The notes: generated by a model not told the origin, from the sequence alone. DNA of 64,000 bases from Microbacterium cremeum (GCF_015277855.1 NZ_CP063812.1:868001-932000); one strand, 5' to 3'; positions 51,165 to 60,696 are shown, counted from the first letter of the stretch. A program made the numbers and translations.

Positions 51165-51865
51165 GATTCCTCCGGTGCGGTGGGGGCGGCGCGCGCTCGT
51201 GTGCGGGCCTCTTCCAGATCCTGCCACGTGTCGACGTCGCGGGTCAGTGCGTCGTCGGCGGTGACGACCGCGACGGCGAGGTCGTCGACGAGCGCGCGCA
51301 CCGATGCGCCGTGCCCGCGACCCGGGAGGGCGGATGCCGCGGCTCGCAGCGCGCGCGTGCGGTACGCGCCGGTCAGCCATTGGGGCCTGCTCGATGCGTC
51401 GCCGAGGCAGATGCCGTCGGTGTCGGTGGGGAGGAGCACGATGTCGGCCAGGAGCCGGCGCACCGCCGCGCCGGCGGAGGGGAGATCGCAGGCCAGCACG
51501 AGCGTCCACTCGGGGTCGGCGTCCTCCGGCCACGACGCGAGGGCGGCGACGATCGCCGCCGCCGGGCCGCCGAACGGCGGGTCCTCCCGCACCCAGGTGA
51601 TCGGCAACGCCGGGTCGAGGATCGGTGCCACGACGGTGAGGGGGCGGGCTCCGGCATCCGTCGCCGCCGTCACGGCGGCCGAGAGGAGCGTGCGGCCGCC
51701 GACCTCGAACAGCGGCTTGGCTGCGCCGTCGACGCGGCTGGCTCGGCCGCCGGCGAGCAGGATCGCGCCGATCCCGCCGGGGACGTCACCACCTCCGGGC
51801 GCGGAGCCACCGTTGCGATCGGAGGCATCGTCTGCCCCCGCTGCAGGCCGGGGTCCGGGCGTCAT
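51161..51865 (-). CDS. mobA: Molybdenum cofactor guanylyltransferase-type NTP transferase
   Basis: A 234-residue MobA-like nucleotidyltransferase with the nucleotide-binding loop LLAGGRASRVDGAAKPLFEV, the DPPFGGPAAAI segment, and a metal-binding ACDLPS motif. It attaches GMP to the molybdenum cofactor. A Gly/Ala-rich N-terminal 30 residues precede the fold. ATG 51865 overlaps the moaC stop (ATGA). Confidence 0.9.
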   Translation of the reverse strand: MTPGPRPAAGADDASDRNGGSAPGGGDVPGGIGAILLAGGRASRVDGAAKPLFEVGGRTLLSAAVTAATDAGARPLTVVAPILDPALPITWVREDPPFGGPAAAIVAALASWPEDADPEWTLVLACDLPSAGAAVRRLLADIVLLPTDTDGICLGDASSRPQWLTGAYRTRALRAAASALPGRGHGASVRALVDDLAVAVVTADDALTRDVDTWQDLEEARTRARAAPTAPEES

Positions 51866-52356
51866 GCCTCGCCCGGGCGAGCCCAGTCGCCGCTCTTGCC
51901 GCCGGTCTTCGCGACGATGCGGACGTCCTCGATCGAGGTGGCCTTGTCGAGGCCCTTCACCATGTCGACGATCGCGAGGGCCGCGACCGAGACGGCGGTG
52001 AGCGCCTCCATCTCGACGCCGGTGCGGTCGGCGGTGCGTACCGTCGCCTCGATGGCGACGCCGGCGTCCTCGACGGCGAGGTCGAGTGCGGCGCCGTGGA
52101 CGCCGATGACGTGCGCGAGCGGGAGCAGTTCGGGCGTGCGCTTGGCGGCCTGGATGCCCGCGACACGGGCGACGGCGAGCACGTCGCCCTTGGGCACGGT
52201 GCCGTCGCGCAGCGCCGCGACGACGTCGGGCGCGCAGCGGACGAATCCGCGTGCGGTCGCCGAGCGCACGGTGGGCTGCTTGAGCGTGACGTCGACCATG
52301 CGCGCGTTGCCCGCCTCGTCGAGGTGGGTGAACGTCTGCGGCTTCTCGGTGGTCAT
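51862..52356 (-). CDS. moaC: Cyclic pyranopterin monophosphate synthase MoaC
   Basis: A 164-residue MoaC with ARMVDVTLKQPTVRSATA, LLPLAHVIGVHGAALD (including the active-site His), and MEALTAVSVAALAIVDMVKG. It converts the MoaA product to cyclic pyranopterin monophosphate. ATG 52356 overlaps the moeA stop by four bases. moaA, which supplies its substrate, is not complete in this window. Confidence 0.96.
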   Translation of the reverse strand: MTTEKPQTFTHLDEAGNARMVDVTLKQPTVRSATARGFVRCAPDVVAALRDGTVPKGDVLAVARVAGIQAAKRTPELLPLAHVIGVHGAALDLAVEDAGVAIEATVRTADRTGVEMEALTAVSVAALAIVDMVKGLDKATSIEDVRIVAKTGGKSGDWARPGEA

Positions 52357-53597
52357 GAGATCAGCATGACATCGACGATGTCGCCCGCCGCGACGGCGTC
52401 GACCTCTGCGGGCACGACCGCGTACGCCTCGGCGCGGCCGAGGCCGCCGGCCAGATGCGACCCGCCGGAAGTCGCGGGCCGCGCGCTCCACCGTCGTGGG
52501 TCGGCGCGGTCGATGGTCACCGGCAGGTACTGACGACGGCCCGGCGGCGTGCGCCACCCGGCGGCTGCGGGCACCGCGATGACGGGGCGCCGAAGGTCGC
52601 CGCGGCCCTGCATGCGCAGCAGCGCCGGGCGCACGAACACCTCGAACGACACCGCCGCGCTCACCGGGTTGCCGGGAAGGCCGAACAGGAGCGTTCCCCC
52701 GGGGAGACGGCCGAAGCCCTGCGGCTTGCCGGGCTGCATCGCGACCTTCGAGAACTCCATGGTGCCGGCGAGGGTCGTCTTGACGACCTCGTAGGCGCCG
52801 GCGCTCACGCCTCCCGAGAAGATCACGACGTCGGCGCGCTCGGGCGAGGCCGCGTCGGTCACCTCTGCGAGGACGCGGTCGAGCTCACCGCCTTCGTCCG
52901 ACACGCTGGTGCGTCGCACGACGACGGCGCCTGCTTCGGTGGCGAGGGCACTGAGGGCGCGGCTGTTCGACTCGGGGATCCGGCCTCGCCGCAGCGGTGC
53001 GCCGGGTTCTGTGAGCTCGCTGCCGGTCGAGATCACGGCCACGCGGGGCCGACGCGACACGACGACCTCCGCGACTCCGGCGGCGGCGACCGCGGCGAGC
53101 TGCAGCGGGCCGAGCGGAGTCCCCGCCGCGAGCACTTCGTCGCCCGTTCCCGCATCCTCGCCGGCGCGGCGGATGTGGGCTCCGACAGCGCGGGGTGCGC
53201 GCTGCACGGCGATGGCGCCCAGCGAGTCCGCGAGGCCGCCGGCGGTGTCTTCGAACGGCACGATGGCGTCGGCGGTGGTCGGCACCGGTGCCCCCGTCAT
53301 GATGCGGGCCGCCTGCCCGGACCCCAGCGCCGGGTCGTCGGCGGTGCCCGCGGGCAGGTCGGCGATCACGTGGAGCGTCACGGGCGCGTCGGGCGAGGCG
53401 GCCGCGACGTCGGCGAAGCGCACGGCGAAGCCGTCCATGGCGGAGTTGTCGAAGCCGGGGAGGTCGACCGCGGCGAGGACCGGCTCGCGCAGCGTGCTGC
53501 CGTGCGCGGCGTCGAGGGCGACGCGCTCGGCCTCGAGCGGAGCGGCGGCGGCGAGGACGTCGTCGAGGTGCCGCTCGACCGTGCGCAGGCCGCTCAC
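52353..53597 (-). CDS. moeA: Molybdopterin molybdenumtransferase MoeA
   Basis: A 414-residue MoeA with FDNSAMDGFAVR, IMTGAPVPTTADAIVPFE, the GTP-like loop VISTGSEL, VIFSGGVSAGAYEVV and FGLPGNPVSAAVSFEVFVRP, followed by domain IV. It inserts molybdate into adenylated molybdopterin. GTG 53597 overlaps the moeB stop by four bases, and the MoeA fold begins within a few residues of this start (GLRTVERHLDDVLAAA). Confidence 0.95.
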   Translation of the reverse strand: MSGLRTVERHLDDVLAAAAPLEAERVALDAAHGSTLREPVLAAVDLPGFDNSAMDGFAVRFADVAAASPDAPVTLHVIADLPAGTADDPALGSGQAARIMTGAPVPTTADAIVPFEDTAGGLADSLGAIAVQRAPRAVGAHIRRAGEDAGTGDEVLAAGTPLGPLQLAAVAAAGVAEVVVSRRPRVAVISTGSELTEPGAPLRRGRIPESNSRALSALATEAGAVVVRRTSVSDEGGELDRVLAEVTDAASPERADVVIFSGGVSAGAYEVVKTTLAGTMEFSKVAMQPGKPQGFGRLPGGTLLFGLPGNPVSAAVSFEVFVRPALLRMQGRGDLRRPVIAVPAAAGWRTPPGRRQYLPVTIDRADPRRWSARPATSGGSHLAGGLGRAEAYAVVPAEVDAVAAGDIVDVMLIS

Positions 53598-54709
53598 GCG
53601 GGCACCGTCACGGGTGCGCCGGCGCGCTGCCATGCCTCGATCCCGCCGGCGAGGACGGATGCCTCGACTCCCGCGGCACGCAGGGCCGCGGCCGCGCGCT
53701 GCGCGCGCATCCCGACCTGGCAGACGACGACCACCGGTCCGCGTCCGGCGCGTCCGGGTTCGGCGAGCACGTCGGCGAGCGGGATCAGCACCGAGTCGGG
53801 GACGACGCCCTGCGCGGTCTCGAACGGCTCGCGGACGTCGAGCACGACGGCGCCCGCGCGCTGCGCGTCGGCGGTCTCCTGGGGGTTCAGCTGACGGATG
53901 CGGGGCACCGCGCCGGCGACCGGGGCGGACGCGCGCCGGGCGGAGGCGGGCCTCAGCGGCACCTCGCTGGTGCGGCCGCGGAGCGCGTCGATCACCACGA
54001 CGCGACCGAGCAGCGGATCGCCGGTGCCCGTGAGGAGCTTGATCGCCTCGGTCGCCAGCAGCGCGCCGACCTGGAGGCACAGGGCACCGAGCACGCCGAC
54101 CTGGGCGCAGGTCGGGACGTCGCGCTCGGCATCCGTCGGGTACAGGTCAGCGAGGCGCACGGGCGTGACACCGGCGGGAGGCGCCGACCAGAACACGGTG
54201 GCCTGCGCGTGGAACTCCTGCACCACGCCCCACACGAGCGGAACGCCGAGCCGCTCGCACTCCGCGGCGACGGCCTCGCGCGTCTCGAACGTGTCGGAGC
54301 CGTCGATGACGACGTGGGCGCCGTCGAGCAGCTCGCGCGCCGATTCGGGCGTGAGCCGCGCGGCGAGCGGGCGCACCACGGTGGTGGGGGAGAGGTCGGC
54401 GGCGACGCGTACGGCCGAGTCGACCTTGCGCGCGCCCACGTCGGTGACGCGGTGCATCACCTGGCGCTGGAGATTGGACGCCTCGACCAGGTCGTCGTCG
54501 ATGACCGTGATGGTGCCGACGCCGGCGGCGGCGAGGGCGAGCACCGCCGGCGAGCCGAGTCCGCCGGCACCGACGACCGCGACGTGAGCGGCGGCCAGTC
54601 GCCGCTGCGCGTCGTCGCCGAATCCCGCCAGCACCCGGTGCCGGGCGGTGCGGGTCTGTTCGGCGTCGCTCAGTCGCGCGACGGGCTCGACGAGTGGAGG
54701 AAACGCCAT
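53594..54709 (-). CDS. moeB: MoeB/ThiF-type adenylyltransferase with C-terminal rhodanese domain
   Basis: A 371-residue E1-like enzyme. The ATP-binding VVGAGGLGSPAVLALAAAG, IDDDLVEASNLQRQ and VIDGSDTFETR motifs form the ThiF domain. The C-terminal rhodanese domain (from about residue 270) has the active Cys in VVVVCQVGMRAQRA. It activates MoaD by adenylation and may supply sulphur. The two zinc CxxC pairs of E. coli MoeB are not seen. ATG 54709 has TAGCCT six bases upstream and starts the moeB-moeA-moaC-mobA-DUF6457-moaD operon. Confidence 0.9.
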   Translation of the reverse strand: MAFPPLVEPVARLSDAEQTRTARHRVLAGFGDDAQRRLAAAHVAVVGAGGLGSPAVLALAAAGVGTITVIDDDLVEASNLQRQVMHRVTDVGARKVDSAVRVAADLSPTTVVRPLAARLTPESARELLDGAHVVIDGSDTFETREAVAAECERLGVPLVWGVVQEFHAQATVFWSAPPAGVTPVRLADLYPTDAERDVPTCAQVGVLGALCLQVGALLATEAIKLLTGTGDPLLGRVVVIDALRGRTSEVPLRPASARRASAPVAGAVPRIRQLNPQETADAQRAGAVVLDVREPFETAQGVVPDSVLIPLADVLAEPGRAGRGPVVVVCQVGMRAQRAAAALRAAGVEASVLAGGIEAWQRAGAPVTVPA

Positions 54710-54715
54710 GTCCTC

Positions 54716-54721
54716 AGGCTA
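54716..54721 (-). promoter_or_regulatory. -10 element of a leaderless promoter (moeB operon)
   Basis: TAGCCT on the minus strand, six bases, then ATG 54709. Confidence 0.55.
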
Positions 54722-54871
54722 CGCCGGGGGGAACCGGGTGCGGGTCTGAGTAGCGACTGAGTAATCGACCGGCGCGATCTGAGCATGCGTCCCCCATCCG
54801 GCGGGCGGTCGCCTCGCGCCACGCTCGTGCACATCAACCCCGTTCGACCGACTCTGTTCGAGAGGAAACCC

Positions 54872-57800
54872 ATGTCTGGCACCATCGGCCGGCGCCGCAG
54901 CGTTGCACGGCTCGCCGTCGGCTTCACCGCGGCGGCGTCGCTCACCGCGACTGCGCTCGTCGCCACGGCGCTTCCTGCCGCCGCCTTCAAGCCGTACACC
55001 CACAACGTCACCGCCGAGAACGCGTACGACGACGTCGTCGCCGACGGCAACGTGACCATCGCAGGCACCGAGTACGCCGTGCGCGCCGACATCGTGACCG
55101 CGCTGCGCAACCAGCCCGCCGCGTACAACGCCGGCGTCATCGGCCCTGACGGATTTCCCGACCTCGCCTATGGGCAGGCCGTGATCCACCCCGAAGAGAC
55201 CGGCGAGTGGCTCGAGCATGTGCTCACCTCCGCGTGGGACGCGCAGGACGACGCGAACCGCTCCGTGGCCGAGAAGGAGCAGATCCTGGCCTTCGCCCAC
55301 GGATTCCTGACCCATGCCGCCGGCGACATGTGGGCCCACACGCTCATCAACCAGGTGGCGCAGGGCGTCTTCCCCGGCGTGGGCGACATCCTCGAGGTCG
55401 GCGACGACCCGACCGCCGCCGAGATCGCGCTGCGGCACGTGATCGCCGAGGGATACGTCGGCGACGCGACCCCCGGCTTCGACGGCAACCCGCTGCGCAG
55501 CCAGGTGCCGGGTGAGACCGACGAGACCGGTCCCGAGTACAGCGACGACGCCACGCCCGCGTTCGCGTACTCGGCACCGACCGGCTGGATCTACGACACT
55601 CTCGTGAACCCCGCGAACCCGCTGCCGGTCGGCACGTGCGGTGACGGCATCGACGACGACGGCGACGGAACGGCCGATGACGGATGCCCCGGCAAGCCGT
55701 ACACGGTCGGCGACGAGCCCGAGCCGAATCGCGGCCCGCTCATCGACTACTTCATCGATCTGAAGGCCGAGCTCGAGATCGAGCGCGCGAAGCTCCAGGC
55801 GGATCTCGCACAGACGGAGTGCCTGTTCGAGACCGAGGACTGCATCGACATCGACCTGCCCGTCCAGGCCAGCACCGTGCGTGGCATCGTGCAGACGTCG
55901 ATCCCCGTGATGCAGTGCATCGACTCGCCGTGCGCATGGGATCCGATCGACGGGGCGGACGACGCGTTCGTCAACCCGCCCGCGATCGCCTATCTGAATG
56001 CGTGGATCGCCGACATCGACCGGGGCCTGCGGCACTGGCCCGAGCTCGGCGAGGCGCTCTCGCGCACGCTGTTCGACGCCGGAACCTACCGCGACGCGCA
56101 GAACTTCTTGTGCGATGGGGATGCCGAGGAGGGCGAGACCGACGAGGTGCTCGACACGGATCGTGCCAAGTGCGAGGACGGCATCGGGATCCTGCAGGTC
56201 GCGGGGTACACGCTGGGTGGGCTGAACGAGACCGACAAGCCCGGCTTCGTGAACGAGTACCTGCTGTCGATGCTGGGTGCGCCCGACTTCGTGGGCGAGG
56301 TCGTCGAGGAGGGCGGCGACGTCTTCCTGTGGCTGCAGGACCTGATGCAGGAGATCATGCCCGACATCGACATCCTCGATCCGCTGCTCGCCGACGCCAA
56401 GCAGCTGCTGCTCGATCTCACCTCCGAGGCCCTCGGCTTCGACGTGGAGCAGCTGGCGAGCTTCCTGAAGCACCCGACGTACTGGATGGAGGTCGGCTCG
56501 GCCGACATCGACGTGCCCTTCTCGGACGCGCCCGTGCACGTCGACCTCTTCGAAGAGGGGGACCGGGAGTACTTGGACGCCGTCATGGGACTCGTCGACC
56601 CGCTCGTGGGCGACCAGATCGAGCTGCCGGACGGCACCGTCGTCGCGTCGTCGCGTCTGAAGGACAGCGCGGAGTGGACGCTGGAGGACTTCGAACCGGC
56701 GTACGACGCCGTGCAGATGTCGAAGCTGCTCCTGCTCGACGCGAACGGGCTCAACCAGGTGATCGCGGACCATCGCAGTGCCGGCCTGCTGCCGCACGTG
56801 TCGACGGCCCTGTACGCCGACTCGGCGGACCGCCCCGCGAACGTCATGATCGATGGTCTCGACGGCAAGCCGTGGCTGCGTTCGATCGACTCCGACCACG
56901 CGTGGCGTGCCGATCGCAAGCCGGTGTTCGAATCGCCCGACCCCGGGCACCACTCGGACGAGGAGCCCCACTACGCCGGCACCGGGCAGATGCCGCTGTG
57001 GGAGTCGTGCGTGGCGCGGTCGGCCTTCCGCGATGTGTTCCGCGACTGGGAGAACGGCGCGTGGTACCGGCCGGGGATGAACTTCCCCGACCACGGCGAC
57101 GCGCCGACGGCGCCCGCCTGGATCGACGGTTCGCTGGGCGCCGCCCTCGAGATCAGCGGCGACGCCGCGGTGGTGGCGGGCGTGCAGTGGGTCGGCGTGG
57201 ATCACACGTTCACGCTCACCGCGGCCGACGAGTCCTTCACGCCCGAGTCGCTGTCGACCAGCTACACCGTGTACCCGCACGGCTCGCAACCGCAGGGCTG
57301 GACGACCGTGGACGGGCCGGTCGCCGAGTTCGCCCTGCCCGCAGACGCCGCCGAGACCATCCCGTGGGTGATCGACTGGCGGGCGTCGAGCGAATGCGAG
57401 ACCGTGAGCGGCACGCAGATCCTGCGGGTCGACCGCACCGCGCCGGTCATCGAGCTCACCGAGCCGGCTGCCACCGGCTACGACAGCGACGACTTCGCGA
57501 GCGTGCAGTACACGATCACGGACTCGCTCAGCGGGGTGGAGACGCAGTCGGTGCAGTTCGACGGCGTCGAGGTGCCCTCGGGTCACGTGCTCGACATGTT
57601 CACGCTCGACACCGGCGCGCACGCCGTCGAGGCGACCGCGACCGACTTCGTCGGCAATACGGCCACGGCCACGCGGGCGTTCACGCTGCTCGCGACGACG
57701 GAGTCGCTCTCGAACAACCTCACCCGGGCGGTCGCGGAGTCGCTCGTGACGGACGTGAAGGTCGAGAAGGGTCTGCGGGACAAGCTCAACGCGGCGCTGA

Positions 57801-57949
57801 AGAGCCACGCGTCGGGCAAGCACCCCACCGAGGTCAACCAGCTCGCGGCGATCGTCGAGCAGTTGGAGGGGCAGCTCGGCAAGGCCGTCGAAGCCGAGTT
57901 CGGAGCCCGGATGATCGGATGGGCGAACGATCTGATCGCCGTCCACTGA
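54872..57949 (+). CDS. Large secreted zinc-dependent phospholipase C-like protein
   Basis: A 1025-residue exported protein. The signal peptide is residues 1-34. The phospholipase C/S1-P1 nuclease-like domain follows directly (FKPYTHNVTAENA, HPEETGEWLEHV, AHGFLTHAAGDMWAHTLIN), with many His and Asp residues placed to bind zinc. A CGDGIDDDGDGTADDGCPG insert near residue 255 resembles a calcium-binding loop. The C-terminal third has an Ig-like domain (APVIELTEPAATGYDSDDFA) and a helical tail. It probably hydrolyses phospholipids or phosphoesters outside the cell. ATG 54872 follows GAGAGGA. Confidence 0.8.
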   Translation: MSGTIGRRRSVARLAVGFTAAASLTATALVATALPAAAFKPYTHNVTAENAYDDVVADGNVTIAGTEYAVRADIVTALRNQPAAYNAGVIGPDGFPDLAYGQAVIHPEETGEWLEHVLTSAWDAQDDANRSVAEKEQILAFAHGFLTHAAGDMWAHTLINQVAQGVFPGVGDILEVGDDPTAAEIALRHVIAEGYVGDATPGFDGNPLRSQVPGETDETGPEYSDDATPAFAYSAPTGWIYDTLVNPANPLPVGTCGDGIDDDGDGTADDGCPGKPYTVGDEPEPNRGPLIDYFIDLKAELEIERAKLQADLAQTECLFETEDCIDIDLPVQASTVRGIVQTSIPVMQCIDSPCAWDPIDGADDAFVNPPAIAYLNAWIADIDRGLRHWPELGEALSRTLFDAGTYRDAQNFLCDGDAEEGETDEVLDTDRAKCEDGIGILQVAGYTLGGLNETDKPGFVNEYLLSMLGAPDFVGEVVEEGGDVFLWLQDLMQEIMPDIDILDPLLADAKQLLLDLTSEALGFDVEQLASFLKHPTYWMEVGSADIDVPFSDAPVHVDLFEEGDREYLDAVMGLVDPLVGDQIELPDGTVVASSRLKDSAEWTLEDFEPAYDAVQMSKLLLLDANGLNQVIADHRSAGLLPHVSTALYADSADRPANVMIDGLDGKPWLRSIDSDHAWRADRKPVFESPDPGHHSDEEPHYAGTGQMPLWESCVARSAFRDVFRDWENGAWYRPGMNFPDHGDAPTAPAWIDGSLGAALEISGDAAVVAGVQWVGVDHTFTLTAADESFTPESLSTSYTVYPHGSQPQGWTTVDGPVAEFALPADAAETIPWVIDWRASSECETVSGTQILRVDRTAPVIELTEPAATGYDSDDFASVQYTITDSLSGVETQSVQFDGVEVPSGHVLDMFTLDTGAHAVEATATDFVGNTATATRAFTLLATTESLSNNLTRAVAESLVTDVKVEKGLRDKLNAALKSHASGKHPTEVNQLAAIVEQLEGQLGKAVEAEFGARMIGWANDLIAVH

Positions 57950-57966
57950 TCGGCTGAGCAACCGGT

Positions 57967-58000
57967 GCGACCGGTCGGGGGAGTGCTCCCGGCCGGTCGC
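57967..58000. terminator. Hairpin between convergent genes
   Basis: GCGACCGG and CCGGTCGC enclose a GGGAG/CTCCC inner stem. It lies after the phospholipase gene. The following 68 bases hold only a duplicated GGTGCGGCTCGTT-like stretch. Confidence 0.65.
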
Positions 58001-58068
58001 CCCGGTCGTGCGGCTCGTTCTCCCCGGTGCGGCTCGTTGCCGTCGGTGTTCGCCGGTTCTGCCCGGTC

Positions 58069-59529
58069 TCAGAACGGGGCAGGATCGCCGGGATCGCGAC
58101 CCGTCGTCGTGAAGGCGGGGACCCGTCTCTCGGGTTGGACGACATAGCTGCGTCCGGTGGGCGAGATCCATCGGATGGCGCCGCCGCTGCCGGGAACCTG
58201 CCTCACGACCCAGTCGGTGTTGTCTTTGACGAGGTGGTGGCCCTTGCAGAACGGGGCCGTGTTCTCGAGGGACGTCTCGCCGCGATCGACCCAGCGGATC
58301 TGGTGGTCGATCTCGCAGCGGGACGCGGGCATGCCGCACCCCGGACCCATGCACCGATCGGCGCGCCATCTCACGAGTCGCCGGAGGGCTGCGGGTGGTT
58401 TGTATCGGTCGCGGCCGACGGACAGGACGATGCCCGACTCGGGATGGGTGAGCACCCGCATCCACCGGGCGTCGCCGCCGCACAGGCGCCGTGCCATCGA
58501 GAGCGGGATCGGGCCGACGCCCTCGACCACCGGCGGGTCGCCGATCGGCGTAGTGGCACCCGCATCGGTCGCAGCCTCCGCACCCATCGTGGTGGTGGCG
58601 CCCGTGTCGGGGACGGCATCCGTCTTCGCTCGGGCATCCGCGTCGGTCGCGGCATCCGCATCCGCGTCGATCGCCGCGGCCGTATCGGCATCGAGTTCGG
58701 CGTCGTCGTCGAGGAGCGCGAGGGCGGGGACCGTGACGACGACCTGTGCCCGGATGCCGGAGGCTGCCGCCGGCACGTGGGAGGTGGTGCCGTCGATGAG
58801 CAGGTCGGCGACGAGGTCGGCACGGATCTGGTCGAGCGTACGCGTCTCACCCTCGGCGGCGGCGATGGCCTTGGCCATCGCGGTGATCCGGGAATGGATG
58901 GCGTGCACCTCGACCGCAGGATGGTGCAGCCCGAGCAGTCCCATCCCGTCGGGCCCCCGATCCACCCATACCCGCCGCTGCGTGACCGCGGCTTCGAATC
59001 GCTGCTCCAGGGTGGCCGCCTCGACCCGGGCGATGAGGTCGCTCAGTGCTCGACGGAACGACCCGACCGGCTCCGCCTCGGCCAACGTCAGACCTGCATC
59101 CACCACCCGGCCGCGCAGCTCCGGGTCGACGGCGTCGACGAGATCGACGTAGATCTCGGCGTGCTTCTCGGTGACCCGCCCGCACGACAGTGCGTCGAGC
59201 ACCCCTGGATACCTGTTCACGAGGGCTTCGGCCTGCGCGATCATCCGGCCCGCGGCGTACTCCGTGATCCGCATCGCCGCGGCCAGCTCCAAGCGGATCG
59301 ACCGCTCCACGACATCCCGCACGCCGGTGCCGCGCCCGGCCGCGTCGGCCAGCATCTCGCGCCGCATCGCATCCACGCGTACCAGCCGCTGCGCCGCGAA
59401 CACCGACATCATCGTCGCCGTCTCGACCACCAGATCCACTGCGTCGGGCACCGGCGGCACGAAATCCTCGAGCCCCTCCCGCGCCGACGCCGGTTCTTCG
59501 GCGCCGGCCGGCTGCGGGGGTTCGCTCAT
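58069..59529 (-). CDS. DUF222 and HNH endonuclease domain protein
   Basis: A 486-residue protein typical of actinobacteria. The helical DUF222 domain occupies about residues 40-260. A hypervariable Ala/Asp/Thr linker follows (about 285-345). The HNH nuclease domain has CMGPGCGMPASRCEIDHQIRW and ENTAPFCKGHHLVKDN, with the HNH residues and zinc cysteines. These genes occur in many copies and their role is unknown. ATG 59529 has TATACT six bases upstream and a TTCCGC -35 at 17 bases, a strong leaderless promoter. Confidence 0.9.
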   Translation of the reverse strand: MSEPPQPAGAEEPASAREGLEDFVPPVPDAVDLVVETATMMSVFAAQRLVRVDAMRREMLADAAGRGTGVRDVVERSIRLELAAAMRITEYAAGRMIAQAEALVNRYPGVLDALSCGRVTEKHAEIYVDLVDAVDPELRGRVVDAGLTLAEAEPVGSFRRALSDLIARVEAATLEQRFEAAVTQRRVWVDRGPDGMGLLGLHHPAVEVHAIHSRITAMAKAIAAAEGETRTLDQIRADLVADLLIDGTTSHVPAAASGIRAQVVVTVPALALLDDDAELDADTAAAIDADADAATDADARAKTDAVPDTGATTTMGAEAATDAGATTPIGDPPVVEGVGPIPLSMARRLCGGDARWMRVLTHPESGIVLSVGRDRYKPPAALRRLVRWRADRCMGPGCGMPASRCEIDHQIRWVDRGETSLENTAPFCKGHHLVKDNTDWVVRQVPGSGGAIRWISPTGRSYVVQPERRVPAFTTTGRDPGDPAPF

Positions 59530-59535
59530 GTCACC

Positions 59536-59564
59536 AGTATAGAACAGATCTGCGAATAGCGGAA
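59536..59564 (-). promoter_or_regulatory. Leaderless promoter of the DUF222/HNH gene
   Basis: On the minus strand TTCCGC, 17 bases, TATACT (59541-59536), six bases, ATG 59529. Confidence 0.65.
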
Positions 59565-59609
59565 GAGGCTGGACATTCGAAATTCGCACACAGAAACGAT
59601 GGTATGGCG

Positions 59610-60515
59610 CTAGGGGCTGTCGAGGAATACGCCCATCCGGTCACCGTCGAGCACGAACTGCAGGGCGCTGCCCGGCGGGAAGCGGTCGCGGAGCTCCTCC
59701 GGCATCCCGCTGTCGATCGGGATCTCGACCGTGGCCGGGAAGTTCCCGACACCGCACCCGGCGTACATGTTGCCGCTGAACGACCACGAGTTCGTATCGG
59801 TGTCCTCTTCGGGCAGCTGTTCCGTCGGAACGGCCGTGAAGCAGTCGCTGCCCGCCCCGAAGTAGCCGTGCGTGGTCTCGAACAGGGTCAAGCCGTAGAA
59901 CTCGAAAGCGCGAGAGCTCGGCCCTGCGCCGAGCCAGCCGACGGGGATCTCGATCAGCGGAGACGGCTTCAGCGTGGCGATCTGCGGCGCGCCGCTCGAC
60001 ACCGAGACGGGCGCCATCGATGTCACCGCGTACGTGATCCCGGACGCCACGGCAGCGGACGCCACGGCCGACAGTCCCCACAGCAAGCGCATCCGTCGGG
60101 AAAGGCGGTGACGGCGGCCGGCCGCGCTGCCGGACGAGGCGGAGTCCGCCGGCGGGGCATCGTCGTGCGTTCCATCGACCGGAGCCCCCTCGCCCTCCGG
60201 CGTCCCTGCGCCGACTGCAATCGTCCCCGCAGCCGGCGCCGCCTCCGTCCCCGTGCCCGGGGCCATCCCCGCCGTAGCTGCATCCACCGCGACGTCCGCC
60301 CGCGCCGCCGACTCGGGCTGCGGCTGCGATCCCGCCGGCAGCGTGCTGGTGACGCCTGTCGCCGCGGCGGCCGAGGAGCGGGTGGTCGATCCGCTGGTCT
60401 GGGCTTCGAGCTCGCGGAGCCGCCGCAGCGCCCGGGGATCCTGATCGATGTCGGCATGCGGGCCGTACGCGCGTGCTCGCAGCGCGCGCAGTTCCTCGAG
60501 GGCTGCGGTGTCCAT
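59610..60515 (-). CDS. Membrane-anchored hypothetical protein
   Basis: About 301 residues. A short charged N-terminus (LEELRALRARAYGPHADID) leads to an Ala/Gly/Thr-rich cytoplasmic linker, a single transmembrane helix (RLLWGLSAVASAAVASGITY), and an exported domain of some 125 residues with two cysteines (GSDCFTAV, YAGCGVG) that could form a disulphide. I do not recognise the family. The start could be ATG 60515 or 60524; neither has a clear ribosome-binding site. It is followed by the DUF222/HNH gene and is divergent from the molybdate regulator. Confidence 0.65.
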   Translation of the reverse strand: MDTAALEELRALRARAYGPHADIDQDPRALRRLRELEAQTSGSTTRSSAAAATGVTSTLPAGSQPQPESAARADVAVDAATAGMAPGTGTEAAPAAGTIAVGAGTPEGEGAPVDGTHDDAPPADSASSGSAAGRRHRLSRRMRLLWGLSAVASAAVASGITYAVTSMAPVSVSSGAPQIATLKPSPLIEIPVGWLGAGPSSRAFEFYGLTLFETTHGYFGAGSDCFTAVPTEQLPEEDTDTNSWSFSGNMYAGCGVGNFPATVEIPIDSGMPEELRDRFPPGSALQFVLDGDRMGVFLDSP

Positions 60516-60637
60516 CCCGGGCATCGTCTCACGGACGCCGAGTCCGCAGGAGCAGTCCACCGGTCTCCCTCGGCTCCGCCCCCGCGCCGGCAGACCCCTC
60601 TTGCCCTGCCGCGGACGATCGACGGCGCACCGTCGAC

Positions 60638-60680
60638 CCCGCATCTGCGCCGAAAATGCGGCTCTCAACCCGCATCTGCG
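60638..60680. promoter_or_regulatory. Two direct repeats before the HTH-Mop regulator, candidate operator
   Basis: CCCGCATCTGCG occurs at 60638-60649 and again at 60669-60680, 31 bases apart, or three helical turns. The second copy ends five bases before the -10 element, a position expected for autoregulation. Confidence 0.5.
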
Positions 60681-60684
60681 GTGA

Positions 60685-60690
60685 TACCGT
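60685..60690 (+). promoter_or_regulatory. -10 element of a leaderless promoter (HTH-Mop gene)
   Basis: TACCGT, six bases, then ATG 60697. Confidence 0.55.
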
Positions 60691-60696
60691 GCTGTC

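Noticed and set aside
54719-58483. Minus-strand open frame of over 1200 codons opposite the phospholipase-like gene
   Set aside because: No recognisable domain, and it is antisense to a gene with a signal peptide and ordered domains. A shadow frame.
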